NCBI GenBank assembly: GCA_946811695.1
Contig: OX328131.1
Span: forward strand, 14,906,289-14,970,288
Source of the DNA: Gonocerus acuteangulatus
Taxonomy: Eukaryota; Arthropoda; Insecta; Hemiptera; Coreidae
Direction: 5' to 3'
Length of the DNA stretch: 64,000 nucleotides
Under the pieces are notes generated by a model. That model was given only the letters and a program-made list of their open reading frames with translations, had not been told where the DNA came from and searched no databases. Made by a program: the position numbers and the translations under genes. Of this stretch, positions 11,911 through 22,662 are shown one piece after another; position 1 is the first letter of the stretch; the number at the start of each line of letters is the position of its first letter.

Positions 11911-13494
11911 AAAAAGTCCGTCTCGCAGGAACTGCATCATCTTAGCGCGGTTCCGTTCATATCCCTAGTCTAATTTGGAAAGATTAAAATAGAAGCAGTT
12001 ATTATTTTGGTTCCACCAGTCTTTTCTTTTTTTTTAATTAATTATTATAATGGCGTGTCAACCCTTAAGGTCACTAACGCCATTTCTGTGTGTAGTAAAG
12101 TCTTGAAAGGTCATGATTTACGATCTTACCTGGAAGGGTCGGCTAACACTAGGTCCCGCTAGTTACAAGGTCTTGGAATCTTGGAAATCTATATTTCTAA
12201 CAATAAATTGTTTTTGTCAATTTACTTAACCAGTTTTATTGTCAAATAAATTATCCAACTATAAGCAATTAAAAAATAACAAGGAATAAAACAGACAAAA
12301 AGAACCGTTCGAATAAACGAAATCAATTAATTTAAAGTTTTAAGCACTTATTTCTCCGATTGACATCGCCTAATTAAAACTTTCTTTAGAACCTTTTTTG
12401 TAGAGCATTTAGTAAGCTTTCGAATGGTAATGTTCCACTTCACAAGATTGTCAACGGTTTTCGAGATACTAACGGAAGTATACAAAGTTACCAAAACTTT
12501 TTTTGTCTGTTAATAAAATATTTTATTCTAACCCTTCCTTTACCCTAAACGTAACACAAATTTCAACATATTAGTGTTGATAAAATTCGAACAGGCAGAA
12601 AATGTTTCAACTGTATCCCATAATTCTAAGTACCAACATCAAAGACAAACAACCCTCCCTAGGAACGACGCTAGGCAGTTGAAAAGGTATATCTTGGAAA
12701 TCCATATCTCTAACATTAAATTGTTTTTCTTATTTTTCTTAACCATTTTTATTTTCAAATACATTATCCAACTATAAGCAATTACAAGGAATAAAAAACA
12801 GACCAAAAGAACAGTTCGAATAAGCGAAATCAATTACTTTAAAGTTTTAAGCTCTTATTTCTCCGATTGACATCCCCTAATTAAAACTTTCTTAGAACCT
12901 TTAACTTCTTCCTTTCTTAAAACTTTTATTAGAACCTTTTTTTTAGAGCATTTAATAAGCTTTCTAATGGTATTCTTCCGTTTACCAAGATTCTCAACCT
13001 TTTTCGAGATATTAAAGAAAGTAAACAAAGTTACTAAAACTTTTTATGTCAGTTAATAAAATATTTTATTCTAACCCTTCCTTAACTCCAAACGTAACTA
13101 AAATTTTTACATATTAGTTTTGATGAAAGTAGAACATTCAGAAAATGTTTCAACTGAATCCCATGATTCTAAGTACCCAAACCAAAAACGGTATTCAAAA
13201 ACTATTTTTCCAATTTTCTCGAAAACGGTTAAAGCTATCGCCTTGAAAATGGTTTCATTCGTTTTCCTATCCCAGGAAGCATATAAAACGAGTACTTACA
13301 AGCTTATGAACACAAAAACGTAAGCGTTACGATTTTTTTGCGCGGATTTCGCCCCAAACGCCATCTTCCACGCCAGTAGGCGTATTTTACTGGTTAACGA
13401 ACTTGCCCTTTTCAAATTTGCCGAAAGATTTTTGTACCTAATTTCATCAAAATCGGACCATTCGTCTGGGAGCTACAGAGCGAAAAGACAAATA

Positions 13495-13558
<64 letters not shown>

Positions 13559-13856
13559 AATTTGAACCACCGTTATTTTCGGTCTCTAGGGGTTCTGAAA
13601 CGCGAAATTTTCTAGTCGGCACTTCCGGATTGTTTCATTGTATTAACCTTATAAGCGGGGTTCCTCCCTATGGGGGAGGGAGGAACCACTCGTCCTTGCT
13701 GGTTGGTCATTCCCTTACCAACCAGCAAGGATAAGTGAAGGCCAGAAGAAGCCGGGGAGGAATCCGGCGAAATATTGCGATGATAGGAGGAGCAAGACCG
13801 CTGGAGACAGATGCCGAATGAACAACACATTTAATTTCCAGCGAAGTAGCTTAAAA

Positions 13857-13911
<55 letters not shown>

Positions 13912-14055
13912 AATTTTAACCACTATAATTTTCGGTCTCTATGGGTTCTGAAACGCAAAATTTTCTAGTCGGCTCTTCCGGATTGCGTCATGAGATCAAC
14001 CTTATAAGCGGGGTTCCTCACTATTGGGGGGGGGGGGGGGGGAGGAACCGCGCTA
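11911..14055 (-). mobile_element. HINE-A inserted in the LINE, with an internal foreign segment
   Basis: The ends are clear because the host LINE reading frame continues on both sides. The 3' module (hairpin GCAG-GAA-CTGC on the plus strand, CGGACTTTT on the minus) is at 11911-11960. The 5' end AGCGCGG is at about 14055. Between them is one nearly complete HINE-A body, with (TA)n at 13505-13553 and its own 5' hairpin ending at about 13690. A 170-bp non-HINE segment follows, then a second (TA)n (13863-13908) and a second HINE-A 5' region. The insertion is therefore composite. Confidence 0.8.
13690..13862. repeat. Foreign segment with a 15-bp hairpin inside HINE-A
   Basis: It contains the inverted repeat TCCTTGCTGGTTGGT / ACCAACCAGCAAGGA separated by a 9-bp loop at about 13694-13732, followed by about 130 bp unlike the rest of the family. 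It could be a captured fragment or the junction of two HINE insertions. No coding sequence is recognised. Confidence 0.55.
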
Positions 14056-14462
14056 AAACACCACTCAGACACAAATGCGCAGTTCTATTATACAAAACTC
14101 TATTAGTCCCATTACTAACTTACACTTGCCCAGTTTGGTACAGTACCAGTAACACTAACAGACGAAGACTTCAGACATTTCAAAATAAAATTCTACGAAT
14201 TGTTGTAAATGCACCTCCTTTCATACGAAACACACAAATCCACAGAGAGCTGGGGGTTGTCCACTCCGCAGAGCACATTGAAAAATTAAAATTCACCCAA
14301 AGGCACTACGGAAAACTCCCAACAATTGAAGGAGCTAGCTACTTTCAGCTAGGAGAAAGGATTGCAACACGACGGAAACCAAGATGTTATCAAGACTGTT
14401 TTCATCTACAATAATTTATCCCATCATTTACTAACTCAAAATGTTGTGTTTTATTTCAGTTT

Positions 14463-14594
14463 AGCGCGGTTACTCCCTTCTCCATAGGGGGAACCCGCGT
14501 ATGAGGTTGACCTCATGACGCAATCCGGAAGTGCTGACTAAAAACTTTCACGTTTCAATAGATATAGATCACGAAAATATAGGTGGCTAAAATT

Positions 14595-14649
<55 letters not shown>

Positions 14650-16234
14650 TTGTCTGTTCGCGCTCTAGCAAGCTCAAAAATGCTCCGATTTTGATGAAAT
14701 TTGGTATAAAAATCTGTCGTCTGATTTGAAAGGTCAAGTTCGTTAGCCAGCAGAATCCGCCCACTGGAAGATAGTTTTTGGGGCAAAATTTGCGCAAAAA
14801 AAATTGTAACGCGTACGTTTTTGAGTTCATATGCTTGTAGGTACTTGTTTTATAGCTTTCTTAACAAAGGAAAACGAATGAAACAATTTTTAAGGCGATA
14901 TCTGTAACCGTTTCTGAGAAAAGTGGAATAAATGTTTTTATAAGTCATTATTTTTTTGTGGGTACTTAGAATCGCGGGATTCAATTGAAATATTTTCTAC
15001 ATCTTGAAAATTCATCACAACTAAGATGTTTAAATTTTGGTTAATTTGGAGTTAAGGAAGTATGCGAAAAAATTATTTTATTAATAGGCATGAAAAGTTT
15101 TCGGATCTTCATAAATTTTTCGTAAATATCTCGATAACTGTTGGCAAATCGTGGTATGTGGAAGGTGACCATTCGAATGCCCTCTAAATTCTCTACAAAA
15201 AATGTTCTGAAGCAATATTCGATGGGGCAACGTCAATCAGAGATATAAGCGCTTAAAAAGTGTAAAAAAGTCTATTGAAACGGTTTTTCTCTTTGTTTAT
15301 CTCACTTTTTAAATGGTTGTTTTTTGTTTTAAATTGCATTTATCAGTAAAATTAGTATTGTAGTAAAATAAGCTAAGAAACGGTGAAAGGTAATGGTAAT
15401 ATGTTTGGAGTGGCTGTGGTAATCAAGATGGCTGTGGCTAATCATGATGGCGTATACATAGTTTGTTTTGAATTATCCTATCTATATAACCTTCCTGGGG
15501 GCGAGGTTAGCTCAGTGGTAGAGCACTGGACTAATAAGCTGGAGGCCTGAGTTCAAATCCCGAGGAAGCACTAAAGATTTTTTCTTCTAGTGTCTTCGTT
15601 CACTGGTTGAATTCGGCCTCCCTGACCGTCCCTAGGCCAACCCAGCCTTTAATTAATTTAATAATGGGTACCTTGGTTGTTGCTAATGACTCCAGCAGTC
15701 GAAGCAGCCAAGGGGAAAATCAGGCGGCCGGAGCATAGTACTGACCACACTATCTCCCTAGTGTGCCGTATGGTCATGAATCAGATACCTCTATAGTATC
15801 TGCCCCTCAGGGCCCTTGTGGCCTGTTACGGGACTGATTTTTTTGATATAACCTTCCTCATAGCCTCCAACTGAAGTTATTGTTATTTTTTATTTTATAG
15901 AAAGATTTAACCCACGACTGAATGGAATTTTATTCGCCATGAAGCACATATTTACAGTTGATTATAACAGTAAAACGAATTTGCTAGTAAATCAAGATAC
16001 TTAAAATGACAACGAATTTTTGGTTGTTTAGAATAGAGCCTTCTCAGCAGTAGTCAAAGAGTAAGTACGTTTTCAGTACATAATTGTATTGCCTTATACA
16101 GATTAAGAATTATCCGCTTCTGTGTTAGTTGACTACTGTCAGTTTCCTGTGATTTGTGATGCTAATCTATTCCATTTCTTTGAGATGTACGTAACGGCGA
16201 TAAAATGATGCAGTTCCTGCGAGTCGGAATTTTT
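14463..16234 (+). mobile_element. HINE-A hosting a SINE
   Basis: The 5' end AGCGCGGTTACTCC is at 14463, (TA)n at 14598-14647, the conserved body to about 15290 and the 3' hairpin module GCAG-TTC-CTGC-GAGTCGGA at about 16209-16234. The 3' inverted subterminal repeat has decayed. A tRNA-derived SINE sits at 15496-15844. Confidence 0.7.
15496..15844 (+). mobile_element. tRNA-derived SINE (family S1) ending in a T tail
   Basis: The head resembles a tRNA Pol III promoter: A-box-like TTAGCTCAGTGGTAGAGC and B-box-like GAGTTCAAATCC, 35 bp apart. The body carries CCCTAGGCCAACCCAGCC and AATCAGGCGGCCGGAGCA, and the 3' end is GGCCTGTTACGGGACTGA followed by eight T. Other copies are at 29264-29546, 55344-55666, 63936-64000 (minus) and a piece at 34838-34890. 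Confidence 0.85.
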
Positions 16235-16497
16235 TTTAAATTTTTTTTTTATTTTTTTATAGTTGTTTCCTTTTTAGTTTATAATTTATTTTGTTAATTG
16301 TTCCTTAAACATTTGTAAAAAATATGATGCGTATTAGTTCAAATAAATAATGATTGTTTCATTGACCTCGTCGAACACACTCGCTCGTAAACGTCTCAGA
16401 GACTTGCAGTACACTCATTCAATGGAAGTTTCAGATTCATGATGAAGGGATTATGAGTTTAATATAAAAATGCTTAATTCTAACGATTTTTACTCAC

Positions 16498-16592
16498 TCA
16501 TAAGTGCTGAGATCACCAACATAAAGTGGGACGAATCCAACTTTTTTAGAAATGTGTTGTGAAGCAGGATGAGTGAAGACTGCACCTGTAAA
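16498..16592 (-). CDS. AANAT-like acetyltransferase, exon 4 (copy 2)
   Basis: A 95-bp exon bounded on the minus strand by acceptor TTTGTTTACAG and donor GTGAGT. It is open throughout, enters in phase 0 and leaves in phase 2. It encodes 31 residues including FTHPASQHISKKVGFVPLYV, the GNAT segment that follows the acetyl-CoA-binding helix (S-x-x-x-S-K-K-x-G-F). It is the counterpart of gene A exon 4 (32664-32758), with the same length and phase. Downstream on the same strand lies exon 5 at 9171-9240. The nearest exons 1-3 without a partner are those of gene B at 46-51.6 kb. Confidence 0.8.
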
Positions 16593-16599
16593 CTGTAAA

Positions 16600-17620
16600 C
16601 AAATCTTAAAAACATATATTATGGCAGTTAAGATAGTCGTTATGTTATTGAAATATTCTTTAAATATTTTCCTTGAGCCCTGAACAAGTAACAGAAACTA
16701 TTCTTTCATCAAACAAATGGTCCTTAATAGGGAACGGATGTTATTTTATTTACATATTTTTTTCTGATTCTTAAATCGAAATTCTTGATGGAATTCTAAA
16801 CGTTATAAGCGATTTTAAAGCATTTAAACAGGTTTTAATTTTACATATTTTGTAAAAATCCATATTTTTACATATTTTGCAATAAATACATATTTTTGCA
16901 ACATATTTTGTTATTCTTTTTATTTTATAATTGAAAAAATAAAGGGGATACAGAGAAATAATGCTTTACTCATTGAGTCTAGATAACTGTGTCTTTTCTA
17001 ATTGCAAGAAGCAAAGGTGGCTGGCTGCCATGCTTCCCCGGTGCTAATGGTGTAGGAGCAGATGCGTTTTAAAAAAATATATAACAAATTATTGTTTAAC
17101 AATTTCATTATTCCTTTATTCTGCTCTCTAAAACAAGCAAATAAGCAAAAAAAAAAAAAATCATGCTGATATTGTCTTCCAAACTCGAGATATAAAATAA
17201 TGAGTTTTCAACCTGTTTTATTTTATTTCTTAGCAGGCGCATTGGACGAAACGCTCGGACACGTGTTGACTATTTTTCGATGCAAAATCACCAGACAAAA
17301 ATGGGCCTGATCGGTGACCCCACAACTGTATACTCCCCTTATGAGATCAGACCAGCATCATTTCACATTAGACAATTTAAAAATGCATTTTGTTGCAAAC
17401 AATTTTCCAAAATAATGTCTCTAGAAATTTTCCACTTCTTTTTTCACCCTTTTAAAATGAGTTCCTGATTTTTATTCATGCTTTTCTTCAATATATTATA
17501 GAGTTTTAGTAATTTTGTTCCATATATTTTCAATTGTTGTTCTTTCCATATATAATAACAGAGGTCTTACTAGTTATCTATGCTTGTCGTTTGAATATCT
17601 TATAGTGTTTTTGGTATTTT
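16600..17620. other. Intronic or intergenic AT-rich DNA
   Basis: I see no gene here. Short tracts of poly-A and repeated ACATATTTTG sequences occur at 16840-16920. Confidence 0.4.
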
Positions 17621-17738
17621 AGCACTTTCCTCAGAAGGAAAGTAGCTATTGTGGTTGGACTCATGACGGAAGTTTTGAAAAATTTCTTCAAATCTTTATC
17701 GATCCTTACCCCCGTTAAAATTACCCCCGTTAAAATTT

Positions 17739-17788
<50 letters not shown>
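17621..17788 (+). mobile_element. HINE-B 5' fragment
   Basis: It starts AGCACTTTCCTCAGAAGGAAAGT and continues to its (TA)n tract (17744-17788). A CCCCCGTTAAAATT unit is duplicated. The element is cut off at the boundary of LINE-derived sequence at 17789. Confidence 0.8.
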
Positions 17789-17791
<3 letters not shown>

Positions 17792-17929
17792 ATTTTAGAT
17801 GGAACGGCATTTTTCTCCAGCGGTGGTACTCCTCCTCACTTCTTCCCGGGATATTTCGATGGATTCATCTCCATCTTCGTCAGCCAGGTACTTCTTGTTT
17901 CTTCCTCGGTGGTTGCCAAGGGAATGAAA
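17789..17929 (-). repeat. Stray LINE 5'-region fragment downstream of a LINE poly(A)
   Basis: These 140 bp match 22190-22330, part of the 331-bp 5' repeat unit of the adjacent LINE, with about one mismatch. They lie immediately beyond the LINE's poly(A) tail in the same orientation, before the (TA)n of a HINE-B fragment. Confidence 0.8.
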
Positions 17930-18237
17930 TTTTTTTTTTTTTTTTTTTTTTTCCCACCCTCCAAATTTATTTCTATGTACATAAAGAACCCCAGGCCCAA
18001 CGGATTGGAACCTTGGGCTGGACTTAAAACTACACCTTATGCTACGCTTACGTACTAGAAGGAACTGTGACAATTTACAAATGGGAGACTTAAGCCTACT
18101 TAGTCTAAGGAACTAAATCTAGGGGGGTTCAGGGTTGTCTAGGGAGGGACTAGTCAAGGATGTATCTTAACCTAACTTACAACTAACTTAATCTAATATT
18201 TACATTTATTTACAATATATACAATATACAGCTGCTA

Positions 18238-20905
18238 CTACGCAGCATCCTCTCCAAGATCCAAGATTCTCCTGGTGCTGCCCTGCCACCTCTGGGGGAG
18301 AGGTGGTGGTGTCAAGTCCCTAAATAGGGGGTTGACACAGTACTGGAGGCCGTCATAGAACTTGATATGACGCCTCCGTATGAACTCTTGTACTGAGAGC
18401 AGCATCAGTTCGTCGTGGAGGATGGCCGGCTTCGTTCTCCGGAGGCTTGTGTGCTGCACGGCCCGTAACAGGACCCCGTTCTGGAAACGCTGCAGCCGCT
18501 TCAGCACACTGGGGTACATGTACCTCAGGGCGGGTGCCCCGTGCAGAAGGGTAGGCCTGATGATCGCCTTATAAATCTGCAGCTTTAGCCGAAGCGACAA
18601 CTGGGCAGATCGTAGAAGGTGATTCAGGCGAAACGTCTTCTGCCGGGCTTCCTTCAAGCGGCTGTTGACATGCGGCGTCACGGACAGGTGCCGGTGTATG
18701 TGCACTCCCAGGTAATTTATTTTAGTGGACAGCTTGATCCGCTGACCCCTGACCTCAAAGTGTGAGGGCAGGGCTCCTCGGGGTCGGCCTCCTTTATTTC
18801 CCTGGAAGGAACATACCACGGCATCTGTCTTCGACGGGTTGACGTCTATCCCTACATCTCCAAGTGCGTCTACGATTTTTTCGCAGGCGGACTGGGCCCT
18901 CATAAGAGCGACTCCGGCGTTAAAGCTGGAGGAGTAGACGCCAATGTCGTCAGCGTAGGCAGCTAAGGCGACTCGAGGGAACTGCATCCTCACGATGTGG
19001 GCGGTGTAGATGGTGAACAGCACTGGACCCAACACCGATCCCTGTGGGACTCCACACGCAGACGGTCGACTGCTGGATACATCACCACCAATCCTAACGG
19101 CGAACGTTCTTCCCGACAAGTAGCTCTCAAGAATCTTGACAAGCTGTGCCGGGAATCCGTAGCACCGCAACTGATGCAGAAGCACCTGGTGGGATACGCA
19201 GTCGAACGCCTGCGTGCAGTCCAAGGAGATGAAGGCCGTTGCTCTGTTCTTGTTGAGCTCTGCGGCCACGGTGTTCTGGAGCTTCGCGACGTGGTGATCG
19301 CAGGAGAGCCCGGGCCGAAAGCCAGTCTGTTCCGGGGGGATTACATCCACTTCCGCGCAGTGCTTCAACACATGAGCAAGGATCAACTTTTCGAAGATCT
19401 TGCTCATGTGACTCAGCAGGCTTATCGGCCGGTAGTGCTCGGGCTTGTCTCCTGGCTTCTTTGGTTTTCGAAGAGGGACCACCACGGCGTGCTTCCATGC
19501 CTCGGGGAAGTGTCCAGTGCGATAGGCTGCATTGAAGATGTTCAGTAGGTAGGCCTTAGCTTTCCTAGGGAGCATCTTCAGCATCACATACGGTACACCG
19601 TCCAGTCCGGAGGATTTGTTTCCCTTTGTCCGAATCAGCGCCGATTCCAGTTGCCTGTAGGTGAAGTGCAATGGGGTCCTGGGGAGGTCTTGGGGATCAC
19701 CGTCAAGCCTCGGCAACGTCTCGGTTCTCCGACGGTCGTTCTCCTCGTAGTAATCGGCGAGGGCTTCAGCTTGCTCTGCCGGTGACAGGAGGTGATCGCC
19801 GTCGCAGAGGATGACCTCACGCCGCTTGGTGACCGTGCAGCGAAGGAGCCGCCAAAACTGCCTTGTGTCCTCGTGGGTCCGCCGGAGCTGCTCGTGCCAG
19901 AGGGCCGTCTTCCATTGCGCAGACAGCTGCGCAATTTGCCGGGTCATAGCATTGATAGAGGCCCTCAGGTTTCCATCCTTCGTCCGCGCCCAGATATTCT
20001 TAAGGTTGTTTCGCATCCCGATCAGCCTGGTGATGTGGGCTGGTGGCTTACGCTGGTTGATGGGCTTCGGAACAAACTTAGGAATCCTTCTGTCGGCGGC
20101 GGACTGGATGACTTCGGTGAAGCTTGTGACGGCTTCGTCGAGGTCAGCCGCAGCTCCGTAGGTCCCAATGGGGGGCAGGTCGGAGAGGATATCCACCTGG
20201 TATCCCTTCCAATCTGCCTTGTGGAGGATGTACTTCGTGGGCAGCGGCGTTGGCGGGTCTCCTTCCATCTCATACAGGACCGGGCGGTGGTCTGAAGGAC
20301 CGTAGTCCAGGGCACTGCATCTCGTCACTGCATGCAGATCCTTAGTGAGGAGCAGGTCTAGGGTGGACGTCCAAGCGGGGTTCCCTGCATGTCTGAATGT
20401 GGATCCCCAGATGAAGAACTCCGAGACTCGTCCTCACCATGTACCGCCCCAGTTCATTAGCCGTGGAACACTGCCAGACTTGGTGTCGGGCGTTGAAATC
20501 CCCGACAAGAACATGGTGGGGCTCCTGCGATGCAGCCGTGATTAGTGCCCTGGTCTCCGCCAGCGGTGCTCGGGGCCTTCGGTAGACACACGTGAAGACG
20601 TAGCGTCTCCTCAGGCGAACCGAGACGGACACTGCCTGGGTCCCGGCGTTAGTGGTGGGCTGCTGCTCGAGAAGTCTTGATGGCAGGTCTCTACTAACGA
20701 GCAGCAGCGCTCCTCCGGAAGTTCCAGACAGGCCGTCGCACCTGTACGAGGTGTATCCTCCGAAGAACGACCGGTCATGGGGGCGCAGCTGGGTGTCCGT
20801 AATGGCCACCACCGCGGGGGAGTAAGTCTGGAGGAGATGTTCTAGCTCAGCCATCTTAGGTCGAAGGCTGCGGATGTTGTAGTTGACCAAGATGTGCCCG
20901 ATCAT
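18238..20905 (-). pseudogene. LINE ORF2: AP endonuclease plus reverse transcriptase (one frameshift)
   Basis: The start at 20905 gives an endonuclease domain with NYNIRSLRPKMAELEHLL, VVAITDTQL, VLVGDFNARHQVW and, in the next frame, YGPSDHRPVLYEM (the SDH active-site box). A frameshift near 20.43 kb separates it from the rest. Reverse transcriptase then runs to 18238 with EHYRPISLLSHMSKIFEKL, TGFRPGLSCDHHV, SLDCTQAFDCVSHQVLL, GVPQGSVLGPVLFTIY and the YADD box in AAYADDIGVYSS, followed by the KINYLGVHIHRHL thumb segment. It nicks target DNA and copies its own RNA there. No RNase H domain is present, as in Jockey-clade elements. Confidence 0.9.
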
Positions 20906-22165
20906 TTAGAGGGCATCACGAGGTCAACCAGCCTGTCGACTTTGGTCAAGAGTTTCGTCACAGTATCCATGAGACCCATTATGAGCGTGAACATCGCGTC
21001 CATGCTCATCCCCTGTGGCTGCTGCGTGGGTTGTCCTTGGATCCCGAGAGGCTCTGCGTATGGCTGTGGTGCTGGAGGAGACGTCATTCGGGGTGGTGCT
21101 CCGCCTGACATCATGGAGAAGGTCACGCCGCTGCTGACTCTTGTTGCTGGGGGTCTTCCGGTAGGCACGTGCATCGGTGGGGCTCCTTTGACTTGCGTTT
21201 TTCCTATTCTCGTCGCGTTTGACTTCTTAGAGAGATCAATGCGTTTCGGGCACAGCCTGTAGGACGTGGGATGTTCCTCTCCGCATTGCTGGCACTTGGG
21301 CTTCGTCGTTCTTAGGCACTGGTGGGTCCAGTGGTTCTCGCCACATTATCCACACTTGCCGGGGCGACCGCAGTATAACGCAGTGTGCCCGAAGTCGAGG
21401 CAGTGGTAGCACTGTACCGGTCCGCCTCCCGTCTTAAAGTTGGTGGCCTTGAACCCCACGTGGTCGATGTGCCGCAGATCTTGTACCGCCTTGAGTGTCG
21501 TCTGGTGATCTGTGACAAGAAGGATGGTATTCAATTCCACCTTACTGCCGTCTTCTAGGCCCTTGGTCAGCCTAGTTGCCTTTTTGAAACCGCCGAGCCG
21601 CTCCTTCAATTCCTCGGTTATTTCATTCAAGGGGTGGTCCCGGTCGAACCCGTGAAGTAAAAACCGCTTGTCACGCTTCTTCGTCCTGCGGGCGAAGGTG
21701 TGAAACGTTATGTTTCTGTCCTCCTGCAGCATTTCCCACACGGTCTGGTATTCGGCGTCCGTGGTAACGAAGAGCCTTGTCTCCTTTTCGCTGTTGTTGA
21801 TACGGTAGCCAATTATCCCACGGGCCCGTAGGTGAGTTTTCAGGTCCGCTGCGGAAATAGGCGGGCTTATGATGAAAGGTGGTTGGCGGGCAGCCTTGGT
21901 CTTTTCTTTTTCGGTCGTCTCTTTTTCTTGAGGAAGTAGGGCAAAGGAGTTCCTCGTTTCGGTAACTGACGTCCTAGGTATTTTGGGCCGAGCTGTAAAC
22001 TTTTTGGGCAGCTGAAATCCTTCGTCGTCGCTGTGGCCCAGTATCGGCGGACCAATGATGTTGAAGCTCCCTGGTGTAGTTGGGATTCTGTCCGTTGGTA
22101 GCGCTGATGGTACTGCGTCTATTTTTTTCTCCTGTAATTTCCTCGCCGTAAGGTTTAATATGCTT
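20902..22165 (-). pseudogene. LINE ORF1 (gag-like, zinc knuckles), one stop codon
   Basis: A single frame is open from just after a TAA at about 22168 down to 20902, except for a TAA at 21346-21348. It contains TTPGSFNIIGPPILG, the region ISPPISAADLKTHLRARG, and CCHC-type knuckles (CYHCLDFGHTALYC, a second C-K-C-G...C cut by the stop, and CQQCGEEHPTSYRLC). A proline-rich stretch and a leucine-rich helix near the C-terminus end in VMPSK. It would bind the element RNA. The true start is unclear because the 5' part is duplicated. Confidence 0.8.
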
Positions 22166-22603
22166 GATGTTTATTTTTCGTCGCTGGGATGATATTTTAG
22201 ATGGAACGGCATTTTTCTCCAGCGGTGGTACTCCTCCTCACTTCTTCCTGGGATATTTCGATGGATTCATCTCCATCTTCGTCAGCCAGGTACTTCTTGT
22301 TTCTTCCTCGGTGGTTGCCAAGGGAATGAAAATTTTCTCGATCAGGGCTCCCTTTATACTCTCTAGCCCCAGTATCGGCGGACCAATGATGTTGAAGCTC
22401 CCTGGTGTAGTTGGGATTCTGTCCGTTGGTAGCGCTGATGGTACTGCGTCTATTTGTTTCTCCTGTAATTTCCTCGCCGTAAGGTTTAATATGCTTGATG
22501 TTTATTTTTCGTCGCTGGGATGATATTTTAGATGGAGCGGCATTTTTCTCCAGCGGTGGTACTCCTCCTCACTTCTTCCTGGGATATTTCGATGGATTCA
22601 TCT
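22037..22603 (-). repeat. Tandem 5' units of the LINE, period 331 bp
   Basis: The block starting CCCAGTATCGGCGG at 22037 recurs at 22368, exactly 331 bp on. The second copy is cut at about 22603, where a foldback element begins. The copies differ at only a few positions. Monomer arrays at the 5' end are known in some LINEs and can carry promoter activity; here the unit also includes the start of ORF1. Confidence 0.85.
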
Positions 22604-22631
22604 CATTTTGATGCCATAAACACGAATCCGT

Positions 22632-22662
<31 letters not shown>

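Larger units (their letters stand above)
9855..14412 (+). pseudogene. Jockey-like LINE, 5'-truncated, split by a HINE-A insertion
   Basis: The endonuclease part (9855-10270) includes a run resembling TLLLGDLYSKHTHWNC and a PTYHPTRQGHLPDILE-like segment, broken by stops. Reverse transcriptase follows (10508-11584), with SYRPIGLLNTMAKIFE, QFGFKPHHSAVHQI and a DMKSAFDAVWH motif A. A frameshift near 11.5 kb leads to the FADDTLIMS catalytic box and NPSKTEAMIF (11518-11832). After another shift the frame reads YLGVHFDTRLTWR and stops at an inserted HINE-A (11911-14055). The thumb region then resumes with PLRHKCAVLLYKTLLVPLL (14060-14412). Only the 3' RNase H part is missing. It is a dead retrotransposon. 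Confidence 0.85.
17930..22603 (-). mobile_element. Jockey-like non-LTR retrotransposon, nearly intact
   Basis: Read on the minus strand: tandem 5' units (22603-22037), ORF1 (about 22165-20902), ORF2 (20905-18238), a 280-bp 3' region, then a poly(A) tail (plus-strand T run at about 17930-17952). ORF1 ends and ORF2 starts in an overlapping ATGA at 20902-20905, a typical arrangement for coupled re-initiation. The GC content of the coding part is well above the surroundings, which points to a recent arrival. The known lesions are one stop in ORF1 and one frameshift in ORF2. Confidence 0.9.

Noticed and set aside
15496..15560. Possible tRNA gene
   Set aside because: A and B boxes are present, but no cloverleaf acceptor stem closes, and the same head recurs with a SINE body at other sites.
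18997..20295. Plus-strand open frames of 116-183 codons across the LINE
   Set aside because: They are antisense shadows of the GC-rich ORF2 and have no domain resemblance.
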